Shown here: one piece after another, positions 8,494 to 18,599 of the stretch | Position numbering within the stretch: position 1 is the first letter of the stretch | Layout: every line of letters begins with the position of its first letter | Source of the DNA: Chitinophagaceae bacterium UBA4407 | GTDB taxonomy: Bacteria > Bacteroidota > Bacteroidia > Chitinophagales > Chitinophagaceae | Reading direction: 5' to 3' | NCBI GenBank assembly: GCA_002390845.1 | Contig: DGQT01000077.1 | Span: forward strand, 1 to 64,000 | DNA length: 64,000 bases | The notes under the pieces: generated by a model | What the model saw: only the letters and a program-made list of their open reading frames with translations | The model's database searches: none | What the model was told of the DNA's origin: nothing | Made by a program: the position numbers and the translations under genes

Positions 8494-10683
8494 ATGAAAA
8501 AGATTTACACAAAATCAATTATAGTGAGTGTTATTTTATTACAGGTTCTTTTTGTAAATAACATTTACGGACAGGCTCCTTCTATACAATGGCAAAAGAG
8601 TTTGGGAGGCAGTGATATGGATATTGCAAATTCCATAAAACAAACGCCTGATAGTGGTTATATAATTGCCGGAGGAACAAGATCAAGCGATGGTGATGTT
8701 TCAGGCAAGCATGCAGGTGAAGATTTCTGGATTGTAAAACTTGATAAATATGGATTGTTAGTTTGGCAAAAATGTTTGGGTGGAAACGGGGATGAAGAAG
8801 CCAATTCTATTCAACTTACCAGAGAAGGAGGTTATGTGGTGCAGGGCTGGACAACATCCAACGATGGCGATGTTAAGGGCAACCATGGAAATAAAGACTA
8901 TTGGGTAGTAAAGCTGGATATTTCGGGAAATATTGTATGGCAACAATGTTTTGGCGGCAGTAACGAAGATGTTGGTTATGAAGTTCAGGAAACGTTGGAT
9001 GGAGGGCTTATTTTGTCAGGTAATACGAAATCAGCTGATGGCGATGTTACAGGAATACATGGCTCAGGCGTGAGAGATATTTGGGTAGTAAAGTTAAACG
9101 GTATAGGAAATATCGAATGGCAAAAATGTTTTGGCGGGTATAGTGAGGAATATTTTAATGCCAATTCAATTCAACAAACAACTGATAGCGGTTTTATTTT
9201 CAATGGCTATACATGGTCTGTAAGTGGTGATGTAACCAGCAATCATGGTGCAGATGACTATTGGACTGTTAAGTTAAACAGATATGGAAGTATTGAATGG
9301 CAAAAGAGCTTGGGAGGCAGTTCTACTGATGGAGGTTATGCGGTTCAGCAGACAACCGACGGTGGATTTATAGATGCAGGCGCTGCTTATTCTAATGATG
9401 GAAATGTATCAGGCGGCCACGGCTATTCTGATTGCTGGATTGCAAAATTAAATCGCCTTGGATCTATAGAGTGGCAAAGACCCTACGGTGGAAGCAATGA
9501 CGAAAGACCTTATTCCATAAAACAAACCCTGGAAGGCGGATTTGTTTTTGCAGGATTTTCTACTTCAGAAGATGGCGATGTAACCGGCTACCATAAAGCG
9601 CCTTACACCAATGATTACTGGGTTGTAAAACTCGATGTTTCAGGCAACCTGGTGTGGCAGAAATGTTTGGGTGGATTTTCAAATGATGAATCACGATCAA
9701 TACAACAAACTTCAGATACAGGGTATATTGTTGCAGGATTTGCCAATTCTGTAAATGGAGATGTTACAGGGCATCATGGTTCGGCTTATGTAAGTGATTG
9801 CTGGATTGTAAAACTGGGCCGCCCCAATCCAATTCCTGTAATCGCAGGGGTAACAGATATTACAAGCTCCAATGCCGTTATACATTGGTATCCGTTTCTC
9901 AATGCCAGTTCTTATTTGGTTCGAAGATATGTTGCAGGTACTACTGATTATAAATATAATTTACCAGTTGCCGATACACTAAAGACTATCATTAACCTGA
10001 TGCCATCAACACAATATTATATTCAGGTAAAAGCAATATTTGGAATCAACGATAGCTCTGATTGGTCTTTCCCTTATAGTTTTATAACAGTCGGCGGGTG
10101 TGAACCTCCCCAAAATTTGCAGGTAACACGCACTGCAGATACCCTTGCAAAATTAGAATGGACGATGCCTGCCTCACCGGTTAAATGGTTTCATATACGG
10201 TACAAACCATCAAGGATTTCTGCATGGATAGAAAAAAAGATAAATGGCAATACGAATGATATTCTTTTACATGGTTTGTTACCTGGTACTACTTATAAAT
10301 GGCAGGTCAGAAGCCTTTGCATTGCTGATTGGTCTCAATGGATCGATGGTCCCGATTTTACCACCGCATCAGGATTATCTGTTGCATTAACAGAAGTGAA
10401 TAATGTAAATAAAGAGTCAGATAAATTGAGTTTGGTAATAATACCCAATCCGGGCAAGGGGAACTTTACCGTGCAAATGCAGTTGCCCGAAAATGCAATT
10501 TCAACCAACATGGCGTTATACAATAACCTTGGAATAAAAGTCTGGCAGCAAAATGCCGGTATGTTGCATGGTTCGGTAATCAAAAGCATTGCGCTGGAAA
10601 ATAAACTGCCCGCAGGTACCTATATTTTAATGATCGAAAGAAGTGATATAACACAAACTAAAAAAGTTATAATCACTAAATAA
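8494..10683 (+). CDS. Seven-repeat propeller-like T9SS cargo protein with fibronectin III domains
   Basis: 729 residues. Signal peptide ends at IYGQ (residue 27). Residues 32-445 hold seven repeats of about 58 residues, each with the pattern (C/S)LGGS..DE, SIQQT.DGGYI.AG, S.DGDV.G.HG, DYWVVKL, G.I.WQK. The number and strand pattern suggest a seven-bladed beta propeller. Residues 448-625 hold two fibronectin III-like domains (SSNAVIHWYPFLNASSYLV; ADTLAKLEWTMPASPVKWF). Residues 645-729 are a T9SS sorting domain (IIPNPGKGNFTVQM, LPAGTYILMI). Secreted or surface displayed; binding role likely, no enzymatic motif. An intrinsic terminator follows. Confidence 0.85.
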   Translation: MKKIYTKSIIVSVILLQVLFVNNIYGQAPSIQWQKSLGGSDMDIANSIKQTPDSGYIIAGGTRSSDGDVSGKHAGEDFWIVKLDKYGLLVWQKCLGGNGDEEANSIQLTREGGYVVQGWTTSNDGDVKGNHGNKDYWVVKLDISGNIVWQQCFGGSNEDVGYEVQETLDGGLILSGNTKSADGDVTGIHGSGVRDIWVVKLNGIGNIEWQKCFGGYSEEYFNANSIQQTTDSGFIFNGYTWSVSGDVTSNHGADDYWTVKLNRYGSIEWQKSLGGSSTDGGYAVQQTTDGGFIDAGAAYSNDGNVSGGHGYSDCWIAKLNRLGSIEWQRPYGGSNDERPYSIKQTLEGGFVFAGFSTSEDGDVTGYHKAPYTNDYWVVKLDVSGNLVWQKCLGGFSNDESRSIQQTSDTGYIVAGFANSVNGDVTGHHGSAYVSDCWIVKLGRPNPIPVIAGVTDITSSNAVIHWYPFLNASSYLVRRYVAGTTDYKYNLPVADTLKTIINLMPSTQYYIQVKAIFGINDSSDWSFPYSFITVGGCEPPQNLQVTRTADTLAKLEWTMPASPVKWFHIRYKPSRISAWIEKKINGNTNDILLHGLLPGTTYKWQVRSLCIADWSQWIDGPDFTTASGLSVALTEVNNVNKESDKLSLVIIPNPGKGNFTVQMQLPENAISTNMALYNNLGIKVWQQNAGMLHGSVIKSIALENKLPAGTYILMIERSDITQTKKVIITK

Positions 10684-10699
10684 GCCAATAATTATATTC

Positions 10700-10740
10700 A
10701 AAAAAAGTAAACGTTTTAAACGAAGCGTTTACTTTTTTTT
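10700..10740 (+). terminator. Intrinsic terminator after the seven-repeat T9SS gene
   Basis: Perfect stem AAAAAAAGTAAACG / CGTTTACTTTTTTT with a 12-base loop, 17 bases after the stop codon. The symmetrical A and T runs could stop transcription from either side. Confidence 0.85.
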
Positions 10741-10841
10741 ATACCAGTACAGCCAATGTATTATTTCAAATTGATGAAATTTATCTCGTGTTTTGCATGG
10801 TATTTTTTGAACCTGGCTGTAGATAATCTTTTCATCTTTTC

Positions 10842-10860
10842 TTGCGTCGCACACTTGTGC
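10842..10860 (-). repeat. Dispersed GCGACGCAA repeat, reverse copy
   Basis: TTGCGTCGCACACTTGTGC, the reverse orientation of the core. Together with the forward copy at 11075 it brackets the second palindrome element (10909-10961) in the 577-base gap between two T9SS genes. Confidence 0.8.
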
Positions 10861-10908
10861 CGTGGGACATACCCGAACTTTCAACAGCCACAAAAAATTC
10901 ATTAGTGC

Positions 10909-10961
10909 AATACCTACTTTAGTAGATATTTTCTCTTTATTTATCTACTTTCATGTGATTG
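10909..10961 (+). repeat. Repeated intergenic element with CTACTTTAGTAG palindrome, copy 2
   Basis: Second copy of the element at 298-351: same palindrome (one half-site base changed), same downstream TTATCTACTT half-site and GTGATTG tail. No LytTR gene follows here. Possibly the leftover promoter of a deleted gene, or an operator shared by surface-protein genes. Confidence 0.55.
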
Positions 10962-11074
10962 CCCGGCATGTTACTTCAATGGATATTTGTAAAAATTAAT
11001 TACTGTTTTTTACGATTTACCGGGCTTTTCTTTTAGAATGTGTTGACAAAAAACTGTTCAATAGAATTGTTACA

Positions 11075-11123
11075 GTACAAGAGTGCGACGCAAGGAACGC
11101 TTCATAGAATTACTGCTGTTTGG
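11075..11123 (+). repeat. Dispersed GCGACGCAA repeat, forward copy
   Basis: Same 49-base unit as 8392-8440, with three mismatches. It lies 137 bases before the next T9SS protein gene. Confidence 0.85.
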
Positions 11124-11260
11124 CCCAAAATATTTAACTGTATTCCTTCATATTAAAATTACCGCCAATGAAAACAAAAGAAAATTTGCTTTTGCTGTTC
11201 TAACAAACTTACTGCTGCAAAAAATTAAATAATTGAATCAATCATTTAAAAACGACTATT

Positions 11261-12637
11261 ATGAAAAAAAGTATTTACTACACTGAAGGGCTACTCCATC
11301 AGTTAAAAACAAAGAATACACGAGCCAGCCTCTGGTATCAAATGCTGTTTCTGTTCATGTTGCTTTTTATAAACAGTTATTTCGGGCGTGCACAATGCAC
11401 CAGTTACACAAATGCAGTTCCAAGTATAAGGCTTACGCCCTGTACCGGTACATACAACAGAAGTGGCGTAGCTTACAATCCTGATTTTCATATTTATTAT
11501 TCCGTAAACGCGGGTAACTCCGGTTATACTATTCAAACTTACGATAGCATAGGTGCCTTGCTTGATACAAGAGCCCAGGGCTTTGATTACCGTGGCTTAT
11601 GGTGGAACCCGAATAGAAATCAACTGGAAGGCAATGGCTATTTCACCTTGGGTATTAGTGTACAAGATTTATACAATACCACAGGTTATCCTAAGGGACA
11701 GGTTAGAATAGCTTTACCCGCAAACCAACCTGATGCACAATCCTGCGGTGCTTATGACTATGGTTCAAATAATATATTCTACTATAATTCCGGCAAGGTT
11801 TCTATCTATAACCGAAAGCAAAATAATTTAAAAGGAAAGCTTACTTTAAATGGTCTGCCGGTTGCTCTAGGTAACATCAACTCTACTTCTGTTATTTATA
11901 CGGGATGTGCAGGTAAGGAAATAGGCATATACGACTATATAAACCTTAGGGTATATTTATTTGATAAGATAACTGGTAATTTTTCTGCAAGCATTCAATT
12001 GCCTGCAGATGCACCAGCAAGAAGCAGCTATGGTATGGGTTACAGCAATGGCTTTTTCTGGCTTTTCGATGGAAGTTCGTGGCTTAGCTACTTGTTGTTT
12101 GCGCCAACTACGTCAATAACACTAAATGCTTCAAATGAAAATAATGGCGTTGCATTGCGTTGGCAAACAACCAATGAATTCAACAGCAAGAACTTTGTTG
12201 TAGAAAAAAGTGAAGACGGAATTAATTTTGAAGAAATTACAAATATTAAGGCAATCTCCGGCAGCAAAAACCCTGAAACCTATAAGGCAACAGACAATAT
12301 TTTTGAAGGCACATATTATTACAGGGTAAAACAGGCCGACGATTATGGCAATGTTTCCTATTCTTCTGTTGCTACACTCAATACCAGTAAAGCTTTAGGC
12401 ATTAGTCCAAACCCGGCAAGAGCTTCGGTAAACCTGAAATTGCAAAGCCAGATCAATACAAAAGGCCAGGTACACGTAAGCGATATTACAGGTAGAATTG
12501 TAATGAGTAAAACTGTTGTATTAACTGCAGGGGAAAACATTATTTATCTTGATGTAAGTATGCTAAAAGCAGGAGTATATGTTATTAAAACAACTTGCAA
12601 TAATAGTGTTGAAACAATAAAATTTGTAAAAGAATAG
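11261..12637 (+). CDS. T9SS type A sorting domain-containing secreted protein
   Basis: 458 residues. A long N-region precedes the hydrophobic signal segment (LFMLLFINSYFGRAQ, cleavage near residue 45). Residues 46-290 are an unrecognised beta-rich domain with Tyr/Asn/Gly-rich strands (YDYGSNNIFYYNSGKVSIYN), possibly a propeller. Residues 290-375 are a fibronectin-like strand set (GVALRWQTTNEFNSKNFVVE, YYRVKQADDYGNVSYS) common before T9SS tails. Residues 380-458 are the sorting domain (ISPNPARASVNLKL, VSDITGRIVM, LKAGVYVIKT). Surface or secreted; function unknown. Followed by a strong terminator. Confidence 0.8.
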   Translation: MKKSIYYTEGLLHQLKTKNTRASLWYQMLFLFMLLFINSYFGRAQCTSYTNAVPSIRLTPCTGTYNRSGVAYNPDFHIYYSVNAGNSGYTIQTYDSIGALLDTRAQGFDYRGLWWNPNRNQLEGNGYFTLGISVQDLYNTTGYPKGQVRIALPANQPDAQSCGAYDYGSNNIFYYNSGKVSIYNRKQNNLKGKLTLNGLPVALGNINSTSVIYTGCAGKEIGIYDYINLRVYLFDKITGNFSASIQLPADAPARSSYGMGYSNGFFWLFDGSSWLSYLLFAPTTSITLNASNENNGVALRWQTTNEFNSKNFVVEKSEDGINFEEITNIKAISGSKNPETYKATDNIFEGTYYYRVKQADDYGNVSYSSVATLNTSKALGISPNPARASVNLKLQSQINTKGQVHVSDITGRIVMSKTVVLTAGENIIYLDVSMLKAGVYVIKTTCNNSVETIKFVKE

Positions 12638-12717
12638 CTTACAAAAAATCGTAGCAAACTTTTAGTTTCCGTACTCAATATCGACCCTCAATCCGTTTTA
12701 ATATCAGATCACCCGTG

Positions 12718-12747
12718 AAAGAACCGCCACCTTACAGGCGGTTCTTT
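12718..12747 (+). terminator. Intrinsic terminator
   Basis: Perfect 11 bp stem AAAGAACCGCC / GGCGGTTCTTT with an 8-base loop, then T/A-rich DNA. It lies 80 bases after the T9SS gene and isolates it from the SusC gene. Nothing else was seen up to 13008. Confidence 0.9.
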
Positions 12748-13008
12748 AATTTAATAGCATTGCTTCAAGCAATTTCGCGTTTAATTTTTTTTACACCTGA
12801 TAATAAACCAAACTATAAACAAGAGTCAGAATTCATGTAGAATGCGTTGGCAGCCTGATACCTATTTCCTTGACCAGCAGTTACTACTTAAAATTTGAAC
12901 TTGCAGCAGCAAATTTTTTTGTTAAAAAAAACAGCCTGTATTGATTATTTGTTCTAATTTAATGTGTTCGTTACCCTTTAGAAATTTAAACCTCAAAACT
13001 ACCAGCAG

Positions 13009-16000
13009 ATGATAAAGCTTACCTGCATTATTGTCGTGGCGCTGCTTATTAGTATACCTGCTTCTTCCCAAAAAGGCAGTTTTACAGGAAGAATTATAGA
13101 GCAGAATACAGGCCCCGTCCCGTTTGCAACAGTTAATATCAAAGGCACCAAGGGCAGGAAAATAACCACCGTTGCTGATGCAGAAGGGCTCTTTAGCATC
13201 AAAGCATTGCAAGGTGATACCCTGCTGATCAATGCGGTTAATTTTCACCCTTTTGAAATGCCTTTATCTTCAGAAACTAATGTCAGTATTAATTTAACGC
13301 GGATCAGTAACAGCCTGGTGCCCGTAGTAGTAACCAATCCGTTGGGTATAAAAAAAGAACAACGTACAGCTACTTATAGTGCAAGGATTATCACAGCAAA
13401 CGAGTTAAACATTATCCCTCAAACTAATTTAAATGATGCACTCCCCGGTAAAATTGCGGGCGTACAATTTAGAACACAATCCGGAATAAAATTAAACAGC
13501 CAGGCCTTTGCGAGGGTTAGGGGTGGCTTATTGTTAGGGGGAGATGCCGGACCTGCATTTATCGTGGACGGCGTTTATATGGGCGATGCTTATGACATAG
13601 ATCCTTCTATTGTGGAAAGCATTACTGTTTTAAAAGGTGCCAATGCTACTGCCCTGATGGGAGGTTTTATCAATGGTGCCATCGTGATTACGACCAAGCA
13701 AGGCAATTATAACAAGTCCTCTGTACAAGTCAACCAAAGCGTAAGTGTAGAGCGGGTAGGGTTATTACCGGAATTTCAAAATATTTATGCAGGCGGCGGC
13801 TCTGCTGAATTACTGCAATATACCTGGCAGCAGGGTCATCCCGATTCATGGAAATCACTCGATGGCAAATACTTTCACGACTATACCGATGACGCCAGTT
13901 GGGGCCCTAAAATGGAAGGGCAGGAATATGTACCCTGGTATGCATGGGTACCGGGTACAAAATATTCGTATAAAACAGCACAGCTTTTGCCGCAACCGGA
14001 TAACATCCGGGACTTCTGGCAAACGGGTATCACTTCAAACACAAATATTTCTTTTTCAAAAGCAGGACAGGGTTATAATGCACATCTTTCTTATTCCAAA
14101 CAATATATTACCGGGGTGCTTCCACTTTCAAAATCAGATCGGAATATTGTAAGTGGTATAGTCAATCTCAATATCAACAAGTTTATTACTACCGGAATCG
14201 ATTTTTCTTATAACACACAAAATATTCATGGCAATTTTAATGATGGCTTTATTAACTCCACTACCGGTAATTTTTATCAATGGAACCAGCGGGATCTTGA
14301 TATGGGCATCATGAAAGAATTGCGTTATTTAATGACTCCTGCGGGCACTACAGCAACATGGAACTGGGCACATAACCCAACAGCGTATGACCCATCAAAT
14401 CCTAAGTCTTTTTATGATGTGAACTACTGGTTTAATTTTTATGCATCACAGGATAAATCAATGCATGTGCAAAAAAGAGACAGGCTGTTTGGTAACGCAT
14501 TTATTAAAGCAAACATCAGTAGTGAGCTTAGTATTAAAGCAACGGTACGCATAGATCATTTTACCTCTTACCGCGAAATAAAAAATGATCCTATCCTTCG
14601 CCAAAGCCTGGGGGAATACCAGACAGACCAGTTATACCAAAGCACCATCAATCCTGAATTGCTGGTAACTTATAATAAAACAGTTTTACATAATGTAAGA
14701 CTTAACGTACTTGCCGGTTACAACGGATATCAATCGGTAAGTAAAAGTTTGTATGTTACTACTGAGGGTGGTCTATACCTTCCGGACCTGTACGATTTTT
14801 CCAATTCTATTTACCAACCTTATATTGGTAATGGCCGGTATGCCTCAAAAATCAATGCATTGTTTGCCGGTGGCGATATTGAATATAAGCAACTCGTTAA
14901 TATAAGCTGGACATTACGTAAAAGCTGGTACTCCACTTTGCCCATCAACAACAACAGTTTATTCTGTCCATCTGCGGGCATTTCATTTATTCCAACAGAG
15001 CTTGTAAAAAATGCATTGCCGTGGTTGTCTTTTGCAAAGATTTATGGAAGCTGGAGCAGGTCGCCTCTGGCCCTCGGGGTATACCAAACAAATACTTCTT
15101 TTTATGTGAGTCCATATCAATGGAATGGCAATTTTTTAATGACAGCAGGAGATGTAATTCCCGATGAAAATTTGAAAGGCGGATTAATTAACAGCTATGA
15201 AGCAGGTCTTGAAATCAGGACTTTTAAAAATCGTCTTGGCGTTAATCTCAACTACTACAATGAAACAGCAAGTGATCAGCCTGTTCAAATAAATGTTGAT
15301 GCTGTAAGTGGTATTACCGGTAAAGTAATCAATGCGGCATCGGTAAAAAGACAGGGCCTCGAATTAACCATCAATGCAGCGGCAATAAAAACAAAAAACT
15401 TTTCATGGACAATTACCAGCACCACAGGTTGGCTCATTGATAATAAGGTTACGAAAATTATAGAAGGCCAAACACGTGTGCAGCCTTATGGTTGGAAGAG
15501 CGGCCTTGACAGGAACAGTTTTGCATCTGCGTACAATGTGTTAGGCAAAGATTGGGGGCAACTGATTGGCGGCGGCTATACAAGAAACGAAGTGGGCATT
15601 CCATTGCTCGATCCTTCAACCGGTCTGTATGTTGCCGGAGATGCGAATTACGATTATGGCCCTGTGGCTCCAAAATTAACCGGCGGTCTACAGAGTTTTT
15701 TTACTTATAAAAATTTGTCATTCAACTTTAGTATCGACTACCAGCATGGTGGTAAATTTTATTCATGCAGCGAGTATTGGGGTAATTATTCCGGGGTGCT
15801 GGCACCTACCGCTACAACCAATGATCGGGGTGCTAATGTGCGTGATCCCGTTGCCAATGGCGGCGGCATTCATGTTAAAGGAGTTAGCTCTGTAGACAGT
15901 AAAACGCCTGTGGATATGTACGTGGATGCATTCACTTATTTTCATCAGTTTCGGTCTACAAGAATTGCAGAACCATATATACACAACCTGAGTTATATTA

Positions 16001-16224
16001 AACTTCGTGAGCTGAGTATTGGCTATAATCTGCCCGTAAAGAACTGGTTATTTACAAAGAAATATATGCAGGCTGCAACTATTGCTTTAACTGCGCGTAA
16101 TCCGTGGCTTATTTATACTGCTGCTAAAAATTTCGATCCGTCGGAGATATCATTGGTGTATGGTGAAGAAGGACAAATGCCGCCCATAAAATCTTTTGGG
16201 ATAAGCCTTACGGTTACTTTTTAA
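13009..16224 (+). CDS. SusC/RagA family TonB-linked outer membrane protein
   Basis: 1071 residues. Signal peptide ends near residue 20 (IPASSQK). Residues 24-105 are a CarboxypepD_reg-like domain (GSFTGRIIEQNTGPVPFATVNIKGT, read here as its two halves GSFTGRIIEQ and VPFATVNIKG). Residues 115-230 are the TonB plug (NDALPGKIAGVQF, FIVDGVYMGD, IESI-type VESITVLKGANATALMG). The rest is the 22-strand beta barrel, ending in SFGISLTVTF with a terminal Phe as in outer-membrane barrels. With its SusD partner it imports a glycan or peptide using TonB energy. No polysaccharide-degrading enzyme or sigma/anti-sigma pair lies near, so the substrate is unknown. A repeat pair separates it from susD. Confidence 0.93.
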   Translation: MIKLTCIIVVALLISIPASSQKGSFTGRIIEQNTGPVPFATVNIKGTKGRKITTVADAEGLFSIKALQGDTLLINAVNFHPFEMPLSSETNVSINLTRISNSLVPVVVTNPLGIKKEQRTATYSARIITANELNIIPQTNLNDALPGKIAGVQFRTQSGIKLNSQAFARVRGGLLLGGDAGPAFIVDGVYMGDAYDIDPSIVESITVLKGANATALMGGFINGAIVITTKQGNYNKSSVQVNQSVSVERVGLLPEFQNIYAGGGSAELLQYTWQQGHPDSWKSLDGKYFHDYTDDASWGPKMEGQEYVPWYAWVPGTKYSYKTAQLLPQPDNIRDFWQTGITSNTNISFSKAGQGYNAHLSYSKQYITGVLPLSKSDRNIVSGIVNLNINKFITTGIDFSYNTQNIHGNFNDGFINSTTGNFYQWNQRDLDMGIMKELRYLMTPAGTTATWNWAHNPTAYDPSNPKSFYDVNYWFNFYASQDKSMHVQKRDRLFGNAFIKANISSELSIKATVRIDHFTSYREIKNDPILRQSLGEYQTDQLYQSTINPELLVTYNKTVLHNVRLNVLAGYNGYQSVSKSLYVTTEGGLYLPDLYDFSNSIYQPYIGNGRYASKINALFAGGDIEYKQLVNISWTLRKSWYSTLPINNNSLFCPSAGISFIPTELVKNALPWLSFAKIYGSWSRSPLALGVYQTNTSFYVSPYQWNGNFLMTAGDVIPDENLKGGLINSYEAGLEIRTFKNRLGVNLNYYNETASDQPVQINVDAVSGITGKVINAASVKRQGLELTINAAAIKTKNFSWTITSTTGWLIDNKVTKIIEGQTRVQPYGWKSGLDRNSFASAYNVLGKDWGQLIGGGYTRNEVGIPLLDPSTGLYVAGDANYDYGPVAPKLTGGLQSFFTYKNLSFNFSIDYQHGGKFYSCSEYWGNYSGVLAPTATTNDRGANVRDPVANGGGIHVKGVSSVDSKTPVDMYVDAFTYFHQFRSTRIAEPYIHNLSYIKLRELSIGYNLPVKNWLFTKKYMQAATIALTARNPWLIYTAAKNFDPSEISLVYGEEGQMPPIKSFGISLTVTF

Positions 16225-16254
16225 GGCTGTTGAAAGCTGCATGCAGAATGGAAC

Positions 16255-16374
16255 GTACAAGAGTGCGACGCAACGGATGTTCAGTAAAGGATCTTTTACC
16301 GGGCTCATAAATTATAATTTTTTTTGAGCCAAACAGCAGATCAATAATGAAACTTCTCTTGCGTCGCACACTTA
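16255..16374. repeat. Inverted pair of dispersed repeats between susC and susD
   Basis: Forward core GTACAAGAGTGCGACGCAAC at 16255-16274 and reverse core at 16359-16374; the reverse copy has the conserved tail from 16329 (CCAAACAGCA...). The pair could fold into a large hairpin in the 210-base gap of what is normally a tight operon. Confidence 0.8.
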
Positions 16375-16434
16375 GGGGTTCGGAACATTTTTCAACAACC
16401 CGGTTTTATATTTTATAAACTAGGTATAAAAATA

Positions 16435-17928
16435 TTGATGCACTTCTTAGCGCAAAAAATGAAAGATATGTTTACGAAAAAAGTACTACTCTTTATATCA
16501 ATAACAGGTTTTGTTGCATGCAATAAAATTGATGAGTTTGGTGATATTAATCAAAACCCCGCAGCTACCACGGAACCGATTCTTTCAGCGTTATTAACCA
16601 ATACACTATCAGGCCTTGGTAACGATACCTGGGATGCCTCCGCTACGAGTTCTACGGGGCTTATTACAGTGAGTGGTTTTTATTGCCAGTATTATTCCGA
16701 AACATTGTACACTGAGCTTTCTACTTATGCAACACCGAATATAAACTGGGATAATTACTATTCAGGAAGGTTGTACGATCTGCAAACCATCATTAACTAT
16801 AATTCAAACCCCGCTACTGCTTCAAAAGCAGCTACATACGGATCGAACAATAATCAAATTGCCGTTGCAAGAATTCTGAAAGTATATCTGTTTAGTTTAT
16901 TGACCGACTGCTATGGCGACCTGCCCTACAGCGGCGCATTGAAAGCAGATAATGGTATTGTTGCTTTTGATTCGCAGGAATCGTTGTACACAGATTTTTT
17001 TAAAGAACTGAATGAAGCAGTTGCGCAGTTTGATAATGGCAACCCTGCAACAGGCGATATATTATTTAATGGCAGCATAACTATGTGGCGCAGGTTTGCC
17101 AATTCGTTGCATGCATTGCTGGCACTACATCTTACTAAGGCGAATCCAACACTGGGAGCAGGTGAATTTAAAGTGGCGCTTTCTTCAACCGGCGGTGTAT
17201 TTGAAAACGGCAGCAATGCTGAATTAAAGTATACCGGCGTTAATTATTTAAATCCTGTTTATAGTTACCATCTTTATCCTCCATTCAGAATTGCTGTAGC
17301 CAAAACAATGACCAACTGGTTACAAGATCACAATGATAGCAGGATGAATGCGTATGCAACATCAACAACAGGGTTCCCATATGGATTAACAAGAGACAGT
17401 GCAATATCATTTGGCAATACCAATTTAAACTGGGCCAAAATATTAAAAGGACAGACTACATCTGCAACATCTCCATTACCAATTATAACCGCAGCAGAAA
17501 TATATCTTGCCCGTGCAGAAGCTGGGGACCTTGGCTGGACAAATGAAGATGCAATAACTATGTACAGAACTGGTATAAAAGAAAGCTGGCAATACTGGGG
17601 CGTTTACAATGATGTAGATTTTGAAACTTATATGCAACAAACAGGAGTAAGTTTAACAGGTACTCCTGATGATCTTAAAAAAATTAATGAACAACAGTGG
17701 GCCGCTCATTACCCTAATGGCCTAAGGGGATGGACAACGTGGCGAAGAACCGGTTATCCGGTCTTGTTACCGGCACCAGGTAGTAACAGTAATGCTATTC
17801 CCAGGAGATTTCCCTATGGTGGCAATGAATTTAGTACCAACACGGAGAACGCAAATAAAGCCGCAGCTTTGTACTCAATAAATGGCGAAGCCAATTCATC
17901 ATACGGAAGGGTTTGGTGGGACAAATAA
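16435..17928 (+). CDS. SusD/RagB family (SusD-like 2) lipoprotein
   Basis: 497 residues. Lipid-anchored surface lid of the SusC transporter. A lipobox ends at Cys in SITGFVACNK, about residue 29 from this start; starts at 16459 or 16468 would give a more usual signal length and are likely. Residues 35-490 match the SusD-like family with tetratricopeptide-type helices: DINQNPAATTEP, ARILKVYLFSLLTDCYGDLPYSGAL, then ITAAEIYLARAEAG and the late YPNGLRGWTTWRRTGYP (family hallmark W..WRRTGYP). Partner of the SusC upstream. Confidence 0.92.
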   Translation: MMHFLAQKMKDMFTKKVLLFISITGFVACNKIDEFGDINQNPAATTEPILSALLTNTLSGLGNDTWDASATSSTGLITVSGFYCQYYSETLYTELSTYATPNINWDNYYSGRLYDLQTIINYNSNPATASKAATYGSNNNQIAVARILKVYLFSLLTDCYGDLPYSGALKADNGIVAFDSQESLYTDFFKELNEAVAQFDNGNPATGDILFNGSITMWRRFANSLHALLALHLTKANPTLGAGEFKVALSSTGGVFENGSNAELKYTGVNYLNPVYSYHLYPPFRIAVAKTMTNWLQDHNDSRMNAYATSTTGFPYGLTRDSAISFGNTNLNWAKILKGQTTSATSPLPIITAAEIYLARAEAGDLGWTNEDAITMYRTGIKESWQYWGVYNDVDFETYMQQTGVSLTGTPDDLKKINEQQWAAHYPNGLRGWTTWRRTGYPVLLPAPGSNSNAIPRRFPYGGNEFSTNTENANKAAALYSINGEANSSYGRVWWDK

Positions 17929-18599
17929 TTGTAGGGTTAAGAAAACTGATTTATTTGGCTATAAAATTTTCACGTTAATTTCAAAAAAAATGTGAGGATT
18001 TCCAAATAACATTCTTCCCGTTTTTTTACCGTAGATAAGAAAATCGGGAAGAGTAGCCGATTTAATGTTCGCCTACGTGAATAGTATAACCTTTAATTTC
18101 ATCAGGCAGTTAGTGCGCCGATATCAGAAATAAAATCTAATCCATTTTCTGGATAGGCGGTGTTGGGGAGCAGGGATGGCGGTTTGGCAGGGAAGGACAA
18201 TTTTAAAATTCTGGAGAGTATATTCAATTAGTAACGTTGGAGGGCGGGGAGTTGGAATTTTGGGAGGGCTATTAATACGACCTTCATGACCACTTTTTAA
18301 CCTCCTTGCTGCGGTCCATGAGGAATATGAAGAAACATTATCAACTAGTGTAGTGAGTGATTAACGCTAAAAGCCGTTTTAAACTCATATAAACAAGCTT
18401 TTTCATTTAACATTTGCAGTTATATGCTTTATTGGCTGCACCAAAATACTTCTAAGAGATCTTTTTCGCTTCGGTAGCCAGGTCTTAATTTCTTCGAAAA
18501 GTGTTCCAATCTGAGTTCTGTCTTTTTAGGTGGATTTGTTCCATGGTTTTATAATAATCTTACCCTTTGTCATCACTTTTATGGAGCTTTTAGTTATTA
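17929..18599. other. Gene-free stretch, locally G-rich
   Basis: No supported gene. 18150-18270 is unusually G-rich on the plus strand (runs such as GGTGTTGGGGAGCAGGG). 18467-18480 contains TTTTCGCTTCGGTA, the complement of the tail found in some dispersed repeats. Confidence 0.45.
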
